Assembly (NCBI GenBank): GCA_944320885.1
Contig: CALUJE010000001.1
Location: forward strand, 124,001-188,000
Length of the DNA: 64,000 nt
Reading direction: 5' to 3'
Source of the DNA: an uncultured Phocaeicola sp.
Lineage (GTDB): Bacteria > Bacteroidota > Bacteroidia > Bacteroidales > Bacteroidaceae
Each line of letters begins with the position of its first letter. The first letter of the stretch is position 1. A model generated the notes under the pieces. The model was not told where the DNA came from. It was given only the letters and a program-made list of their open reading frames with translations, and searched no databases. The position numbers and the translations under genes were made by a program. This document shows positions 35,612 through 45,227 of the stretch, piece after piece.

Positions 35612-36466
35612 TTATAGTGTCAGGTTGTTTTCGTATATGAGCATAATGATAATTAGTACTCCGATAATAATTCTGTACCATCCGAATGCCTTGAAACCGT
35701 ATTTGGTAACAAAGTTGATGAAGAATTTGATTGCCAGCATGGCTACTACGAATGCTACTATATTTCCGATAATCAGTGCCGGCATGTTTTGAACCAGAAT
35801 ATCTGTTCCACCGTCGAGGAACAACTGTAACAGCTTGTATGCTGTAGCTGCAAACATGGTGGGGACGGCCAGGAAGAAAGAGAATTCGGCAGCTTCCTTA
35901 CGTGTAAGTTTTTGTGCCATACCTCCAACGATGGTAGCCATGGAGCGTGATACACCCGGTATCATGGCTATACATTGAAATAAGCCAATGTTGAAAGCTT
36001 TTCTTTCTGTCAGTTCGGTTTTCTGATTCTTTTCGTTGGCGAAAATCTTGTCGGTATACAACATGAATATTCCTCCTACGATAAGCATGATGGCAACAAC
36101 CAGAATGCTTTCAAGCAACTGGTCTATCTTGTCGCTGAACAGGAATCCGATGATTGCAGCCGGGATAAATGCTACGAGCAGTTTCCAGTAAAAGTCAAAT
36201 TTATGAAGAAACAGTTTCAAGCCTGATGCGCCGGCAGGAGCCGGTTTTTTGTTCAGACGGAAAAAACGTTTCCAATACAGGCATACTACTGAAAGAATAG
36301 CTCCGAATTGTATAATGACAGTAAAAGCCTTAACAAATTCAGTACTTTCTACATCGAGCAGATTCTGTGTGATAATCATATGTCCGGTAGAGGATACCGG
36401 CAAAAACTCTGTCAGTCCTTCAACGATGGCGATAATGATCGTTTCAAATGTGGTCAAATCTCCCAT
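35612..36466 (-). CDS. uppP: undecaprenyl-diphosphatase
   Basis: This integral membrane enzyme recycles undecaprenyl pyrophosphate, the lipid carrier of peptidoglycan and surface glycans; it also underlies bacitracin resistance (BacA). Length is 284 aa with about eight helices. The two catalytic regions are clear: [15 protein letters not shown] near residue 15 and [14 protein letters not shown] near residue 170. It lies within the ftsX-to-folK run. Confidence 0.96.
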   Translation of the reverse strand: MGDLTTFETIIIAIVEGLTEFLPVSSTGHMIITQNLLDVESTEFVKAFTVIIQFGAILSVVCLYWKRFFRLNKKPAPAGASGLKLFLHKFDFYWKLLVAFIPAAIIGFLFSDKIDQLLESILVVAIMLIVGGIFMLYTDKIFANEKNQKTELTERKAFNIGLFQCIAMIPGVSRSMATIVGGMAQKLTRKEAAEFSFFLAVPTMFAATAYKLLQLFLDGGTDILVQNMPALIIGNIVAFVVAMLAIKFFINFVTKYGFKAFGWYRIIIGVLIIIMLIYENNLTL

Positions 36467-36472
36467 TTCTTG

Positions 36473-36706
36473 TTATTTGTTTTTGTCTTTCGGTTTATAA
36501 ATAATTGCAAATATCATCAGGATGAATCCTACAAAGCATACGATAGGCGCAACTTTTATGCGGCGCACACTGAATATGTCCGGTTCATACATTGCTTCTG
36601 ACGAACTGGGTCCGGTCATCAGCAGAAAACCGATAATTACTATAAAGACTCCGATAGCAATCAGGATAAGGTTTGTTTTGTCAAATGCGAATTTCTGTCT
36701 GTCCAT
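36473..36706 (-). CDS. DUF3098 domain-containing small membrane protein
   Basis: The protein has 77 aa. Two hydrophobic helices (LILIAIGVFIVIIGFLLM and VCFVGFILMIFAIIY) flank the short segment EPDIFSVRRIKVAPI, the usual DUF3098 pattern. It sits between ftsX and uppP, a conserved position in Bacteroidetes, which suggests but does not prove a division- or envelope-linked role. Confidence 0.88.
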   Translation of the reverse strand: MDRQKFAFDKTNLILIAIGVFIVIIGFLLMTGPSSSEAMYEPDIFSVRRIKVAPIVCFVGFILMIFAIIYKPKDKNK

Positions 36707-36713
36707 GTCTTAA

Positions 36714-37586
36714 TCAAATATAATAAAGTGAGCTTGCTTTCATGCGCAAGTATTTGTTTATCGATATGTAAGCACACAAGTAAGTAATGATGATGCCGAA
36801 GAGCAGTGTGACAACCATTACTTCGAGCATGATGTCGGTTGTAATGATGGCTATAAGTTCCGGCTCATAGCTGACCAGTATATAAGCTGCTCCCATGAGG
36901 ATGGCATCGGCAATGACTCCCGAGAATATTCCAATCCACAGGTTTCTTATCAGGAACGGGCGGCGGATGAATCCCCAGCTGGCTCCTACCAGTTTCATGG
37001 TATGTATAAGGAAACGTTTGGAATATATGGTTAGCCGGATAGTATTGTTTATAAGGGCAAATGATATGAGTGTGAGCAGTGCGGCAAGTGTAAGCAGCAC
37101 AATGCTGATTTTGCGTATATTGTCATTGACCGAGTCCATAAGGTCGGCCTGATATTCAATGTCGGTAACAATCTTGTTACGGTTGATTTTCTCTTTTATC
37201 CATTTCACGCTGTCACTGTTGGCGTATTCAGAAGTAAGACGGAGTTCGATTGACGGACTGAAGGGATTGTAGCCAAGAAACTCTTCCGGGTCTGAGCCCA
37301 TAGCTTCGCTTTGTTCTTTCAGGGCCTGCTCTTTCGAGATGTATACCGATTCTTTTACAAAATCCTCTTTACTCAGTTGTTGCTGGAACTTTTTTATGGC
37401 AGTTTCAGGCGCGTCATTGTTCAGCAGAATGGTGAAGTTCAGATTTTCGCGCATGTAAGCAGACAGACTGTGGGCCGACAATACAAAAAACACCATGGTT
37501 CCTAGTAATATAAGTACCATTATGGTGCTGATGCATGATGTCACAAACTGCATATCGAAGAGACGGACGGTGTGTTTCTTTGCCAT
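36714..37586 (-). CDS. ftsX: cell division protein FtsX (ABC permease)
   Basis: FtsX and the ATPase FtsE form a division complex that controls peptidoglycan hydrolases. Length is 290 aa. A transmembrane helix near the N-terminus is followed by a large extracytoplasmic domain (about residues 45-160) and three further helices, the FtsX topology. LLTLISFALINNTIRLTIY and TMKLVGASWGFIRRPFL are the permease signatures. ftsE is not adjacent. This is the first gene of the operon through folK. Confidence 0.93.
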   Translation of the reverse strand: MAKKHTVRLFDMQFVTSCISTIMVLILLGTMVFFVLSAHSLSAYMRENLNFTILLNNDAPETAIKKFQQQLSKEDFVKESVYISKEQALKEQSEAMGSDPEEFLGYNPFSPSIELRLTSEYANSDSVKWIKEKINRNKIVTDIEYQADLMDSVNDNIRKISIVLLTLAALLTLISFALINNTIRLTIYSKRFLIHTMKLVGASWGFIRRPFLIRNLWIGIFSGVIADAILMGAAYILVSYEPELIAIITTDIMLEVMVVTLLFGIIITYLCAYISINKYLRMKASSLYYI

Positions 37587-37673
37587 AAAGCAACTCTTTA
37601 GCTAAATTGGTGCAAAGAAACAAATTTATTAGATTAAACAGGGTATATATTAAATGGTTTTAACTAAATAGAT

Positions 37674-37724
37674 AAAAGAAAACAACTTCCTTCCTGTTTG
37701 GTTGTAACAGGGAGGAAGTTGTTG
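37674..37724 (-). terminator. terminator of the purE-ispG unit
   Basis: AACAACTTCCTTCCTGTT pairs with AACAGGGAGGAAGTTGTT around a 7-nt loop. On the minus strand it is followed by TTCTTTTATC. It lies 22 bp beyond the ispG stop. Confidence 0.85.
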
Positions 37725-37745
37725 TTATTATTTGAAGAGTCAGTC

Positions 37746-39596
37746 TTACTTGTTGCGGTCGTTGCGGATAAGTTCAAGCAGTTTGTCTACTGCCTGCTCT
37801 TCGGGAATGTTTTTCTCTATGCATTCCTTGCGGCGATACAGGCTTACCTTTCCGCGTCCGGCGCCAACGTAGCCGTAATCGGCATCGGCCATTTCGCCCG
37901 GACCGTTTACAATACATCCCATAACGCCTATCTTCAGTCCTTTCAGGTCGGCAGTAGCAGCTTTGATGCGTGCCAGTGTACTCTGAAGGTCGAACAATGT
38001 TCGTCCGCATCCCGGGCAAGAGATATATTCCGTCTTGCTGGTGCGTGCACGTCCGGCCTGCAGGATGCCAAATGCTGTCGCATCAATGACCGTTGAGGCT
38101 ATATTTCCCTGATTGAACAGGAATATTCCGTCGCACAGACCGTCAAAGATGAGTGCTCCCATATCGGCAGCAGCCTTTATTTGCAGGTCTTCGGCATTGT
38201 TTTCGCTGTAGTGCTCAAAGATTACCACCGGATTTTCCAGTCCCTGACAGGTGAGCTGGTGAATCAGGCCGCGCAATTCGCCCAGTCTGTTCGGGTGATT
38301 GCTTTGTGCGATGACCACAATCTCGGGATGATGGCGCAGCAGGGCGATGATTTCATCATTGCATGCCATGTACGACAGGAAGAGGAACTTCAGGTCGGCA
38401 TTGCACTGCATGATTTTCAGGAAAAGCGGTTCCTCGTCTTCGTTCGACGGTCTGAAAGCCGGATAAGTATTGGCTTCTCCGGTCCAGGAATCGGCATCGA
38501 CGATATAGGCGCATGATTCCCTTTGTTCGGGCAGTGTACGTCCGGTATAAATATAGTCGGGCTGGAACTGCGGGTTTACTTCCTGACGGGCGGTCAGTCC
38601 GCTGGCAATGACTACCGGTACCTGATTGCCGCCGATATTGTGTACGGGCTGTGTCTTTCGGCGTTGCGGCGAAAGGTAATTAAACGACTCGGGCACCATG
38701 CCGGGAATGTAAGGATGTCCTTCGCGGGCAGTTACATAATCTACCAGTTTGCGTGCTACGGGGATTTCCGCTTCGGGAGCCTCGCTAAGTGATACACGTA
38801 TGGTGTCTCCCAGTCCGTCGGCCAGCAAAGCACCGATTCCGAGTGCCGACTTGATGCGTCCGTCTTCTCCGTCACCGGCTTCGGTTACACCCAGATGCAG
38901 GGGGAACGACATGCCTTCACGCTCCATCACATCGGCCAGCAGGCGTACGGTCTTGACCATGACTACCGTGTTGCTTGCCTTGATAGAGATAACCACGTTG
39001 AAAAACTGTTCGGCCACGCAGATACGCAGAAACTCCATACACGATTCAACCATACCTTCGGGAGTGTCGCCATAGCGTGACATGATGCGGTCGGACAGTG
39101 AACCGTGGTTTACTCCGATGCGGATAGCCGTATGGTTCTCCTTACAGATATTCAGGAAAGGAACGAAACGTGCGCGTATCTTCTCCAGTTCCTGTGCATA
39201 TTCTTCGTCGGTATATTCCAGATGCTTGAACGTGCGTGCGGCATCTACATAATTGCCCGGATTGATACGCACCTTTTCGGCATACAGTGCGGCCACTTCG
39301 GCCACCTTAGGGTTGAAGTGCACATCGGCCACGAGGGGATTCATGTAGTTTTGTGAGCGCAGTCCGATATTGATATTCTTCAGATTCTCGGCTTCGGCCA
39401 CTCCCTGTGTAGTGAGGCGCACATATTCTCCGCCGGCATCGATGATGCGCTTGGCCTGTTCCACGCATGCTTCAGTATCACGTGTCACAGTGTTTGTCAT
39501 TGACTGAATGCGGATAGGATTGCTTCCTCCCATGGGAGTGTTTCCTATCTGCACTTCATGCGTGTTTCGCCGTGTATAGTTAAATAAGTCTGTCAT
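37746..39596 (-). CDS. ispG: 4-hydroxy-3-methylbut-2-enyl diphosphate synthase, long form
   Basis: IspG, a [4Fe-4S] enzyme of the methylerythritol phosphate pathway, converts MEcPP to HMBPP. At 616 aa it is the long Bacteroidetes/Chlamydia/plant-type form with an insertion domain between the TIM barrel (IGNTPMGGSNPIRIQSMTNT, ADVHFNP) and the cluster domain. Cluster cysteines appear in ISCPGCGRTLFDL and MGCIVNGPGEMADADYG. It starts 5 bp after purE. Confidence 0.97.
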   Translation of the reverse strand: MTDLFNYTRRNTHEVQIGNTPMGGSNPIRIQSMTNTVTRDTEACVEQAKRIIDAGGEYVRLTTQGVAEAENLKNINIGLRSQNYMNPLVADVHFNPKVAEVAALYAEKVRINPGNYVDAARTFKHLEYTDEEYAQELEKIRARFVPFLNICKENHTAIRIGVNHGSLSDRIMSRYGDTPEGMVESCMEFLRICVAEQFFNVVISIKASNTVVMVKTVRLLADVMEREGMSFPLHLGVTEAGDGEDGRIKSALGIGALLADGLGDTIRVSLSEAPEAEIPVARKLVDYVTAREGHPYIPGMVPESFNYLSPQRRKTQPVHNIGGNQVPVVIASGLTARQEVNPQFQPDYIYTGRTLPEQRESCAYIVDADSWTGEANTYPAFRPSNEDEEPLFLKIMQCNADLKFLFLSYMACNDEIIALLRHHPEIVVIAQSNHPNRLGELRGLIHQLTCQGLENPVVIFEHYSENNAEDLQIKAAADMGALIFDGLCDGIFLFNQGNIASTVIDATAFGILQAGRARTSKTEYISCPGCGRTLFDLQSTLARIKAATADLKGLKIGVMGCIVNGPGEMADADYGYVGAGRGKVSLYRRKECIEKNIPEEQAVDKLLELIRNDRNK

Positions 39597-39601
39597 GACA
39601 G

Positions 39602-40111
39602 TTAGTTTGTTTTATAGGTATATTTTACCTCTTTCAGCTCTTCGTTGGCTTTTACAATCTTCTGTTTCAGATTTTCTTTATATATGGCAAACTTTTCGGC
39701 CAGTTCGTTATCGCTCAGAGCCAGCATCTGTACTGCGAGGATTGCCGCATTCATGGCTCCGTTGATAGCTACGGTTGCTACAGGAATTCCGGGAGGCATC
39801 TGAATAATGGAATAAAGAGCGTCTACACCGTCGAGCACGGAACCCTTTACAGGTACTCCGATAACCGGAAGGGTAGTATTGGCTGCGATTACTCCGGGCA
39901 GTGCGGCGGCCATTCCGGCAGCAGCGATGATTACTTTCAGACCACGTTCTTTGGCGCCTTTGGCAAAAGCTTCTACGGCCTCAGGAGTACGGTGTGCCGA
40001 GAGGGCGTTTATTTCAAACGGAATCTGCATTTCGTCGAGCAGTTTGGCTGCCTTTTCCATAACGGGAAGATCGGATGTACTTCCCATGATAATGCTAACT
40101 ACAGGTTTCAT
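39602..40111 (-). CDS. purE: 5-(carboxyamino)imidazole ribonucleotide mutase
   Basis: PurE class I moves the carboxyl group of N5-CAIR to give CAIR in purine synthesis. Length is 169 aa. SIIMGSTSDLPVMEKA and NALSAHRTPEAV hold the active-site residues, and AAGMAAALPGVIAA and GVPVKGSVLDGVDALYSI complete the family pattern. purK is not adjacent. It is followed closely by ispG. Confidence 0.97.
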   Translation of the reverse strand: MKPVVSIIMGSTSDLPVMEKAAKLLDEMQIPFEINALSAHRTPEAVEAFAKGAKERGLKVIIAAAGMAAALPGVIAANTTLPVIGVPVKGSVLDGVDALYSIIQMPPGIPVATVAINGAMNAAILAVQMLALSDNELAEKFAIYKENLKQKIVKANEELKEVKYTYKTN

Positions 40112-40142
40112 AATGTATATGTATTAAAATGTTTGTTTCTTG

Positions 40143-40760
40143 TTATATGAATAATATTCCGGCAATACCGCATACGAGTCCTACGGCAAAACCCACCAGT
40201 ACTTCGGCGAGCGAATGCTGCAGCAGGATGATGCGTGAGGTGCCCAGCATTCCGGCCAGTATGATTACAAAGCAAAGCCAGTATACCGGATTGTAGTAAA
40301 ACAGCAGGCTGAATGATATCAGACCTCCCGTAAATTCGCCGATGGCCGCCATATGTGTACTGATTTTCCACCAGATGTTAATGATGGCACAGATAACCAG
40401 TACGAGCAGTGATGCTACAATGATTCCCGACATGAAGCGGGGAATATTGATGCGATACATCAGTACGAGGCAGACTACATAAGAGATGAAAGTCATTACG
40501 TAAGGCACTACACGTTTTTCACGGTCGCCCAGATGGCGCAGTGTCCATCCGTTTACTTTCTGATAGAAGTAAATGGCTGCCATTGGGAATACTACCGTAA
40601 AAAGATAGACAATGCCCACCACGATAAGCTGGTAGAACATCGGCAGCATTTTCAGGTACGTAAACAGGAACAAGGCTGCAAATCCTACGGTAGGAACGTA
40701 GAATGGAGTAAATACAGCCGACAACACACGTGCAATGTTACGCAAATACGTTTCTTTCAT
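40143..40760 (-). CDS. PAP2-superfamily-like integral membrane protein
   Basis: The start at 40760 (MKETYLRNIARV) follows the rpoN stop by 4 bp; longer frames overlap rpoN. Length is 205 aa with about six helices. Parts recall PAP2 lipid phosphatases (LGDREKRVVPYV; GTSRIILLQHSLAEVLVG), but the canonical central PSGH motif reads STHM and the last acidic residue is Glu rather than Asp. It may therefore be a diverged phosphatase or inactive. It is 31 bp upstream of purE. Confidence 0.75.
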   Translation of the reverse strand: MKETYLRNIARVLSAVFTPFYVPTVGFAALFLFTYLKMLPMFYQLIVVGIVYLFTVVFPMAAIYFYQKVNGWTLRHLGDREKRVVPYVMTFISYVVCLVLMYRINIPRFMSGIIVASLLVLVICAIINIWWKISTHMAAIGEFTGGLISFSLLFYYNPVYWLCFVIILAGMLGTSRIILLQHSLAEVLVGFAVGLVCGIAGILFI

Positions 40761-40764
40761 ACTT

Positions 40765-42234
40765 TTATTTTCTAAGTCGTGCCACCGGAATGCCCAGTTG
40801 TTCCCGGTATTTGGCCACGGTACGGCGTGCGATGGCAAATCCTTTATCTTTTAATATCCGTGCCAGTTCATCATCGGTCAGCGGATGACTCTTGTCTTCT
40901 TTTTCTACACATTCCTTTAAAACCCGTCGTATTTCACGTACGGACAGTTCCTCACCTTCGTCGGTCGTATATCCGTCGCTGAAGAAGAACTTGAGAGGAT
41001 AAATGCCATAGTTGGTTTGCACGTATTTGCTGTTGCTCACTCTCGAAACCGTTGATATGTCTACTTTGGCCAGTCCTGCCACGTCTTTCAGTATCATGGG
41101 GCGCAGCAAAGATTCGTCGCCTTCCTGAAAGAAAGGAAGTTGCAGGGTAATGATTGCCTTCATGGTGTTGTACATGGTTTGCTGGCGCTGTTTTACAGCG
41201 TCAATAAATCCCTGTGCGGCATCCATTTTCTGTTTAAGGAACATGACAGCCTCTTTTGATTCCTTGCTCATGTTGGCCTTGTTTCTGGAGTGTTCGTCAA
41301 GCATTTCCGAGAATTCCCGGCTTACGTGCAGTTCGGGTATTCTTCCATCGTTGAGTGAAAGAGATACTGTTCCGTCGTCGTAAGTTTCTACAATGAAGTC
41401 GGGGATGATTTGTTGCATGTTCCGTCCCATTACTTCTCCGAGCGAGCTTCCCGGACGCGGGTTCAGCTTTATCAGTTCGTTTTTTGCCTCTTCAAACTGC
41501 TGGTCAGTAATGTTAAGGCGTAGTTTTATCTTGTCCCAATGCTTGCGTGTAAACTCGTTATAGCATTTGTTTATGATTTCCAGTTCCAGTTGCTTGAGCG
41601 GTGAGTCTTCCTTTCTCTGTATCTGAATAAGCAGACACTCCTGTAGACTGCGTGCTCCTATTCCGGCAGGGTCGAAGTCTTGTATTATTTTCAGGGCTTC
41701 CTCCATTTCTTCTGGGGTAGTTTCCATTCCGTAGTTGAACAGCAGTTCATCGGCAATGGTCGACAGGTCTTTGCGCAGCATGCCGTCGTCATCGAGTGAG
41801 CCTATCAGATATTCGGCCAGTTGTCTTTGCCTTTCGGTTAGGTTACGCTCGCCGAGTTGCTCTTTCAGGACTTCATAAAACGATACGCCTTCGGAGAAAG
41901 GAATCTCTTCTGCCTGTGTTTCGGGATTTTTCTTATCGTGCAGTTTGTAGTCGGGAATATCGTCTTCAGTGCGGTAATCGCCGAGTTCCATATCTTCCTG
42001 TGAGATGGAACCGCCTTCGTCTTCACCGATGTTGTTGTTATCAGTCTGTTCGCTTTCGTTGTCCGCCGGAGCGTTTCCTTCTTCCAGAGCCGGATTGTCA
42101 AGAACTTCGGCGCGAATGCGCTCTTCAAGTTCTATGGCAGGCAGTTCGAGCAGTTTTACAGCCAATACCTGTTGAGGCGAGAGGGTCTGTACCTGTTGTT
42201 GCTTCTGTATTTGGTAATTCCCTTGATGTTGCAT
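40765..42234 (-). CDS. rpoN: RNA polymerase sigma-54 factor
   Basis: Sigma-54 directs transcription from -24/-12 promoters with enhancer-binding activators. Length is 489 aa. Region I is glutamine- and leucine-rich (QQVQTLSPQQVLAVKLLELP), followed by an acidic linker (about residues 45-95), the core-binding domain (LAEYLIGSLDDDG, DPAGIGARSLQECLLIQ), an HTH region (VDISTVSRV) and the RpoN box ARRTVAKYRE (469-478). All parts are complete. No activator gene is adjacent. Confidence 0.97.
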   Translation of the reverse strand: MQHQGNYQIQKQQQVQTLSPQQVLAVKLLELPAIELEERIRAEVLDNPALEEGNAPADNESEQTDNNNIGEDEGGSISQEDMELGDYRTEDDIPDYKLHDKKNPETQAEEIPFSEGVSFYEVLKEQLGERNLTERQRQLAEYLIGSLDDDGMLRKDLSTIADELLFNYGMETTPEEMEEALKIIQDFDPAGIGARSLQECLLIQIQRKEDSPLKQLELEIINKCYNEFTRKHWDKIKLRLNITDQQFEEAKNELIKLNPRPGSSLGEVMGRNMQQIIPDFIVETYDDGTVSLSLNDGRIPELHVSREFSEMLDEHSRNKANMSKESKEAVMFLKQKMDAAQGFIDAVKQRQQTMYNTMKAIITLQLPFFQEGDESLLRPMILKDVAGLAKVDISTVSRVSNSKYVQTNYGIYPLKFFFSDGYTTDEGEELSVREIRRVLKECVEKEDKSHPLTDDELARILKDKGFAIARRTVAKYREQLGIPVARLRK

Positions 42235-42279
42235 GAATATATGTTTTGTGGTTGCAAAATTAGTATTTTTTGTTGAAAC

Positions 42280-42313
42280 ATAAAACAGCGGCCTTTTATA
42301 GAAAGACCGCTGC
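42280..42313 (-). terminator. terminator of the uridine-kinase-like gene
   Basis: CAGCGGTCTTT and AAAGGCCGCTG pair around CTATA on the minus strand, followed by TTTTATG. Confidence 0.8.
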
Positions 42314-42324
42314 CAGATTTATTT

Positions 42325-43986
42325 TCAATATGTAAAGCTGCTGCCGCCCAGAAATTCGCGCAATAGTGAGGTTGGCGGAAGGTCATGGTCGGGGACGGGA
42401 ATGAAATATTCCATAAACCGGCGTAACCGGCAGGCTTCGGAGAATGTCGGCGATGACTCAGGTACCTGATAAAGTATGGGGTCAACATGACTTTTCAGTA
42501 CCGAAAGTTCAAAGAGCAGGGCTGAATTGAACATGGCGTCGGCGTTTTCCTGATAAGGGAATATCCATTTCTCTTCACCGGCTCTTACGCTGGGCCACCG
42601 TTTGATGGTCTCTTCGGCCGAATATCCCCGATAGTTGTAGTCGCGTATGATGCGTCGGAGCAGACGGTTGTCGGTGGTAGGGATATAGTTGTGATTGTCG
42701 AGTGAGACCGTAGTTAGTGCCGAAACATATATACGGTATTTGTTGTCTTCGGCAATATGCGGAGTTAGTTCGGGGTTTAGGGCATGTATTCCTTCGAGAA
42801 TGATTATCATGTTATCTTTCAGTTTCAGGAAATTGCCGCTGTTCTCCCGTTTACCGGTAGTGAAGTTGAAACGCGGAATTTCTATGGTTTCGCCTTTGAC
42901 CAGAGCCTCCAGGTGTGAGTTGAACAGTTCCAGGTCGAGGGCGTAGAGCGACTCATAGTCATAGTCACCGTTTTCATCGCGCGGTGTATGTTCACGGTCT
43001 ACGAAATAATCGTCGAGCGATATCGGATACGGATAGCGTCCGTTGGCCATCAGTTGTACAGAGAGACGTTTGCTGAAAGTGGTCTTTCCAGACGATGAGG
43101 GTCCTGATATGAGCACCACTTTTATGTCTTTTCTCTGGCAAATGTCATCAGCTATCCGTGCGATTCGTTTTTCCTGTAACGCCTCGGCTACGTTTATCAG
43201 ATCTGTGGCATGGCCTGCCTGAATAGCCTGATTGATATCTCCCACTGTGCTGACTTCCATGATTTCCTGCCATTTGCGGTTTTCCTTGAATACTTCGAGC
43301 ATTTTTTCCTGTTTCACCATCTCGCCCAGAGTAGAAGGGTTTTTGCGGTTGGGGAATCTCAGCAGAAGTCCGTCATAATACTTCACGAGGTTGAACAGTT
43401 TGATGTGTCCGGTACTCGGCAGCAGACTTCCGTAATAGTAGTCAACACTGTTGCCCAGTTTATAATAGTTGGTATAAAGCCGTCCGGTTGTTTGCAGCAG
43501 TTTTACCTTGTCGGTCATGCCTTTTTCCTTAAATAGCCTGATGGCATCTTCTGTATGTTCTTCTATGCGATGGAAGGGGATGTTTTCGGCAATGATTTCT
43601 TCCATGCGTTTTTTTATGCGTGTTACGTCTTCAAGTGCTATTTCCTTGCCTATGCGCAAGCTGCAGTAATATCCTTTCGAGACCGGATGTTCCAACAGAA
43701 TCTGCCCGTTGGGATACAGGTCTTCTACGGCTTTGCAAAGTACGAAGCACAGTGAGCGTACGTAGGTGCGCAGTCCCGATTCTGAAGAGATGTCCAGGAA
43801 CTCTACGTCTTTGTTGTGGTAAACTTTAAAATTGAGACCTTCTACCCGGTTGTTTACCTTGGCGCTTACAACTCCGTAAGGCATTTGCAGGTCAAATCCT
43901 TTATAGATTTCATAGAGGGAGCTTCCGGTAGCGAATGCTTGTGTCTTCTGGTTGTTCTTGCAATAAATCTGTATTTCCTGTTTCAT
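42325..43986 (-). CDS. uridine kinase-like nucleoside kinase with N-terminal TGS/SAD-like domains
   Basis: The protein has 553 aa. Residues 1-250 resemble the TGS and second additional domains of threonyl-tRNA synthetase (FATGSSLYEIYKGFDL at the start; FHRIEEHTEDAIRLF). The C-terminal half is a phosphoribulokinase/uridine kinase domain with Walker A GPSSSGKTTF (295-304), ISLDDYFVDREHTPRDENGD and IILEGIHALNP. This fusion is known in Bacteroidetes and Firmicutes; the nucleoside phosphorylated is not certain. It has its own terminator. Confidence 0.9.
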   Translation of the reverse strand: MKQEIQIYCKNNQKTQAFATGSSLYEIYKGFDLQMPYGVVSAKVNNRVEGLNFKVYHNKDVEFLDISSESGLRTYVRSLCFVLCKAVEDLYPNGQILLEHPVSKGYYCSLRIGKEIALEDVTRIKKRMEEIIAENIPFHRIEEHTEDAIRLFKEKGMTDKVKLLQTTGRLYTNYYKLGNSVDYYYGSLLPSTGHIKLFNLVKYYDGLLLRFPNRKNPSTLGEMVKQEKMLEVFKENRKWQEIMEVSTVGDINQAIQAGHATDLINVAEALQEKRIARIADDICQRKDIKVVLISGPSSSGKTTFSKRLSVQLMANGRYPYPISLDDYFVDREHTPRDENGDYDYESLYALDLELFNSHLEALVKGETIEIPRFNFTTGKRENSGNFLKLKDNMIIILEGIHALNPELTPHIAEDNKYRIYVSALTTVSLDNHNYIPTTDNRLLRRIIRDYNYRGYSAEETIKRWPSVRAGEEKWIFPYQENADAMFNSALLFELSVLKSHVDPILYQVPESSPTFSEACRLRRFMEYFIPVPDHDLPPTSLLREFLGGSSFTY

Positions 43987-44151
43987 ATGTCTTGCTTTTA
44001 TAACAGATTGATTCTTACTTAATTTTACGGTTAAATTTAGACATATTCATTCAGATAAGGATAGAAAGTCTATTAAATAAGAATAAATGCGTCTGGTATT
44101 TGACTATTTTTAGTTCTTATATGTCATTCATTTAATATTGGGATATGCTGG

Positions 44152-44901
44152 TCATATTTTCCGTGCGATGTAAAAACCATAGCTATAATATTCCTTATAC
44201 TTGGAATAGAATTCCATTTCTTGCCTGTCTGTCTCTACTATTTTATGTGCCAGACTTATATGTCCGAATTTTCGGATAAAATTATCGTGGCTCTTGAGTA
44301 GAGGGATATAATAATTTTCGGTCCAGCAATTTTCCGGCAAAATAAAATGTCCGAGTACCTTGTATCCGGCATCTTCCAGTACTTTGATTTTCTCGGATGC
44401 CGTACTGATTTCAGGATATTCATTGAGCCAGAAGTCTTCCAAGGGTTTAGGGCGGCTGTTTGTAATCCATGATAATTCAGAAACAGCAAGAATGCCTCCT
44501 TTCTTAAGAAAATTTTTCCAATAAGTAATACCTTTTCTGAATCCGATATTGTATACGGCACCTTCAGACCATATGATGTCAAATTCTTCTTTTTGAAAAG
44601 GTAGGTCGTCCATGGACGCTGCTAGCATACTTATGTTTGCCTGAAGATTTTGTCTGTAGATGCGTTCCTTCATTTTTTGCAGAAAGGTATCGAAAATATC
44701 TACTGCGATGATTTCTCCTTTAAGAAGTTTTGCCAGAGTAACAGTTTGAGCACCAGTGCCACATCCGATATCTGCTACTCTGAAAGGTTGTGTTGTGTCA
44801 ATCTGTGCAAGTTGTAATGCCAGCTTGGTTGCATTTTCATCTCCTGGTCCTTGCCGATTATTGTTTAGATGCAAGTGCATCATCAGTTCCATTTCATTCA
44901 T
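44152..44901 (-). CDS. class I SAM-dependent methyltransferase
   Basis: The protein has 249 aa. The SAM-binding motif VADIGCGTGAQTVTLAKLL (about residues 41-59), an acidic motif II (IIAVDIF) and FDIIWSEGAVYNIG (motif IV-like) place it in the Rossmann-fold class. The substrate is unknown. A minus-strand -7 element TATATTTG lies at 44946-44939, so it is probably a single-gene unit. Confidence 0.88.
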   Translation of the reverse strand: MNEMELMMHLHLNNNRQGPGDENATKLALQLAQIDTTQPFRVADIGCGTGAQTVTLAKLLKGEIIAVDIFDTFLQKMKERIYRQNLQANISMLAASMDDLPFQKEEFDIIWSEGAVYNIGFRKGITYWKNFLKKGGILAVSELSWITNSRPKPLEDFWLNEYPEISTASEKIKVLEDAGYKVLGHFILPENCWTENYYIPLLKSHDNFIRKFGHISLAHKIVETDRQEMEFYSKYKEYYSYGFYIARKI

Positions 44902-45213
44902 AGGCAGAGTTGTAGGTTTTTATAGTTTATAATTGTTGCAAATATACCTTTTTAGATTGAACTGTTGGTCGTTAGGAATATATAAAAGCCATGCATAACA
45001 GCTTTTCCAAATTAAAGTCTTTTTATCTTGATTAGTGTTTCTGATACAATAAGGCGATGACAATAAGTTAACCCATACGAGCAACTTGTTTTTCTAATAT
45101 TATCTCAAATGCGTGTATGTATTACAATTTATAACTTTTCAGTTCTTCTAAATTATTTTTAGGTAAATGCAAAAAAAAGACGTTTTTTCTTTTTAATTAT
45201 AGATAAAATAACA

Positions 45214-45221
45214 TATATTTG
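45214..45221 (+). promoter_or_regulatory. -7 element upstream of the inverted-repeat RNA candidate
   Basis: TATATTTG matches TAnnTTTG. No TTG is found at the usual distance upstream (T-rich there instead). A start near 45228 would place the inverted repeat about 16 nt into the RNA. Confidence 0.45.
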
Positions 45222-45227
45222 CCAATG

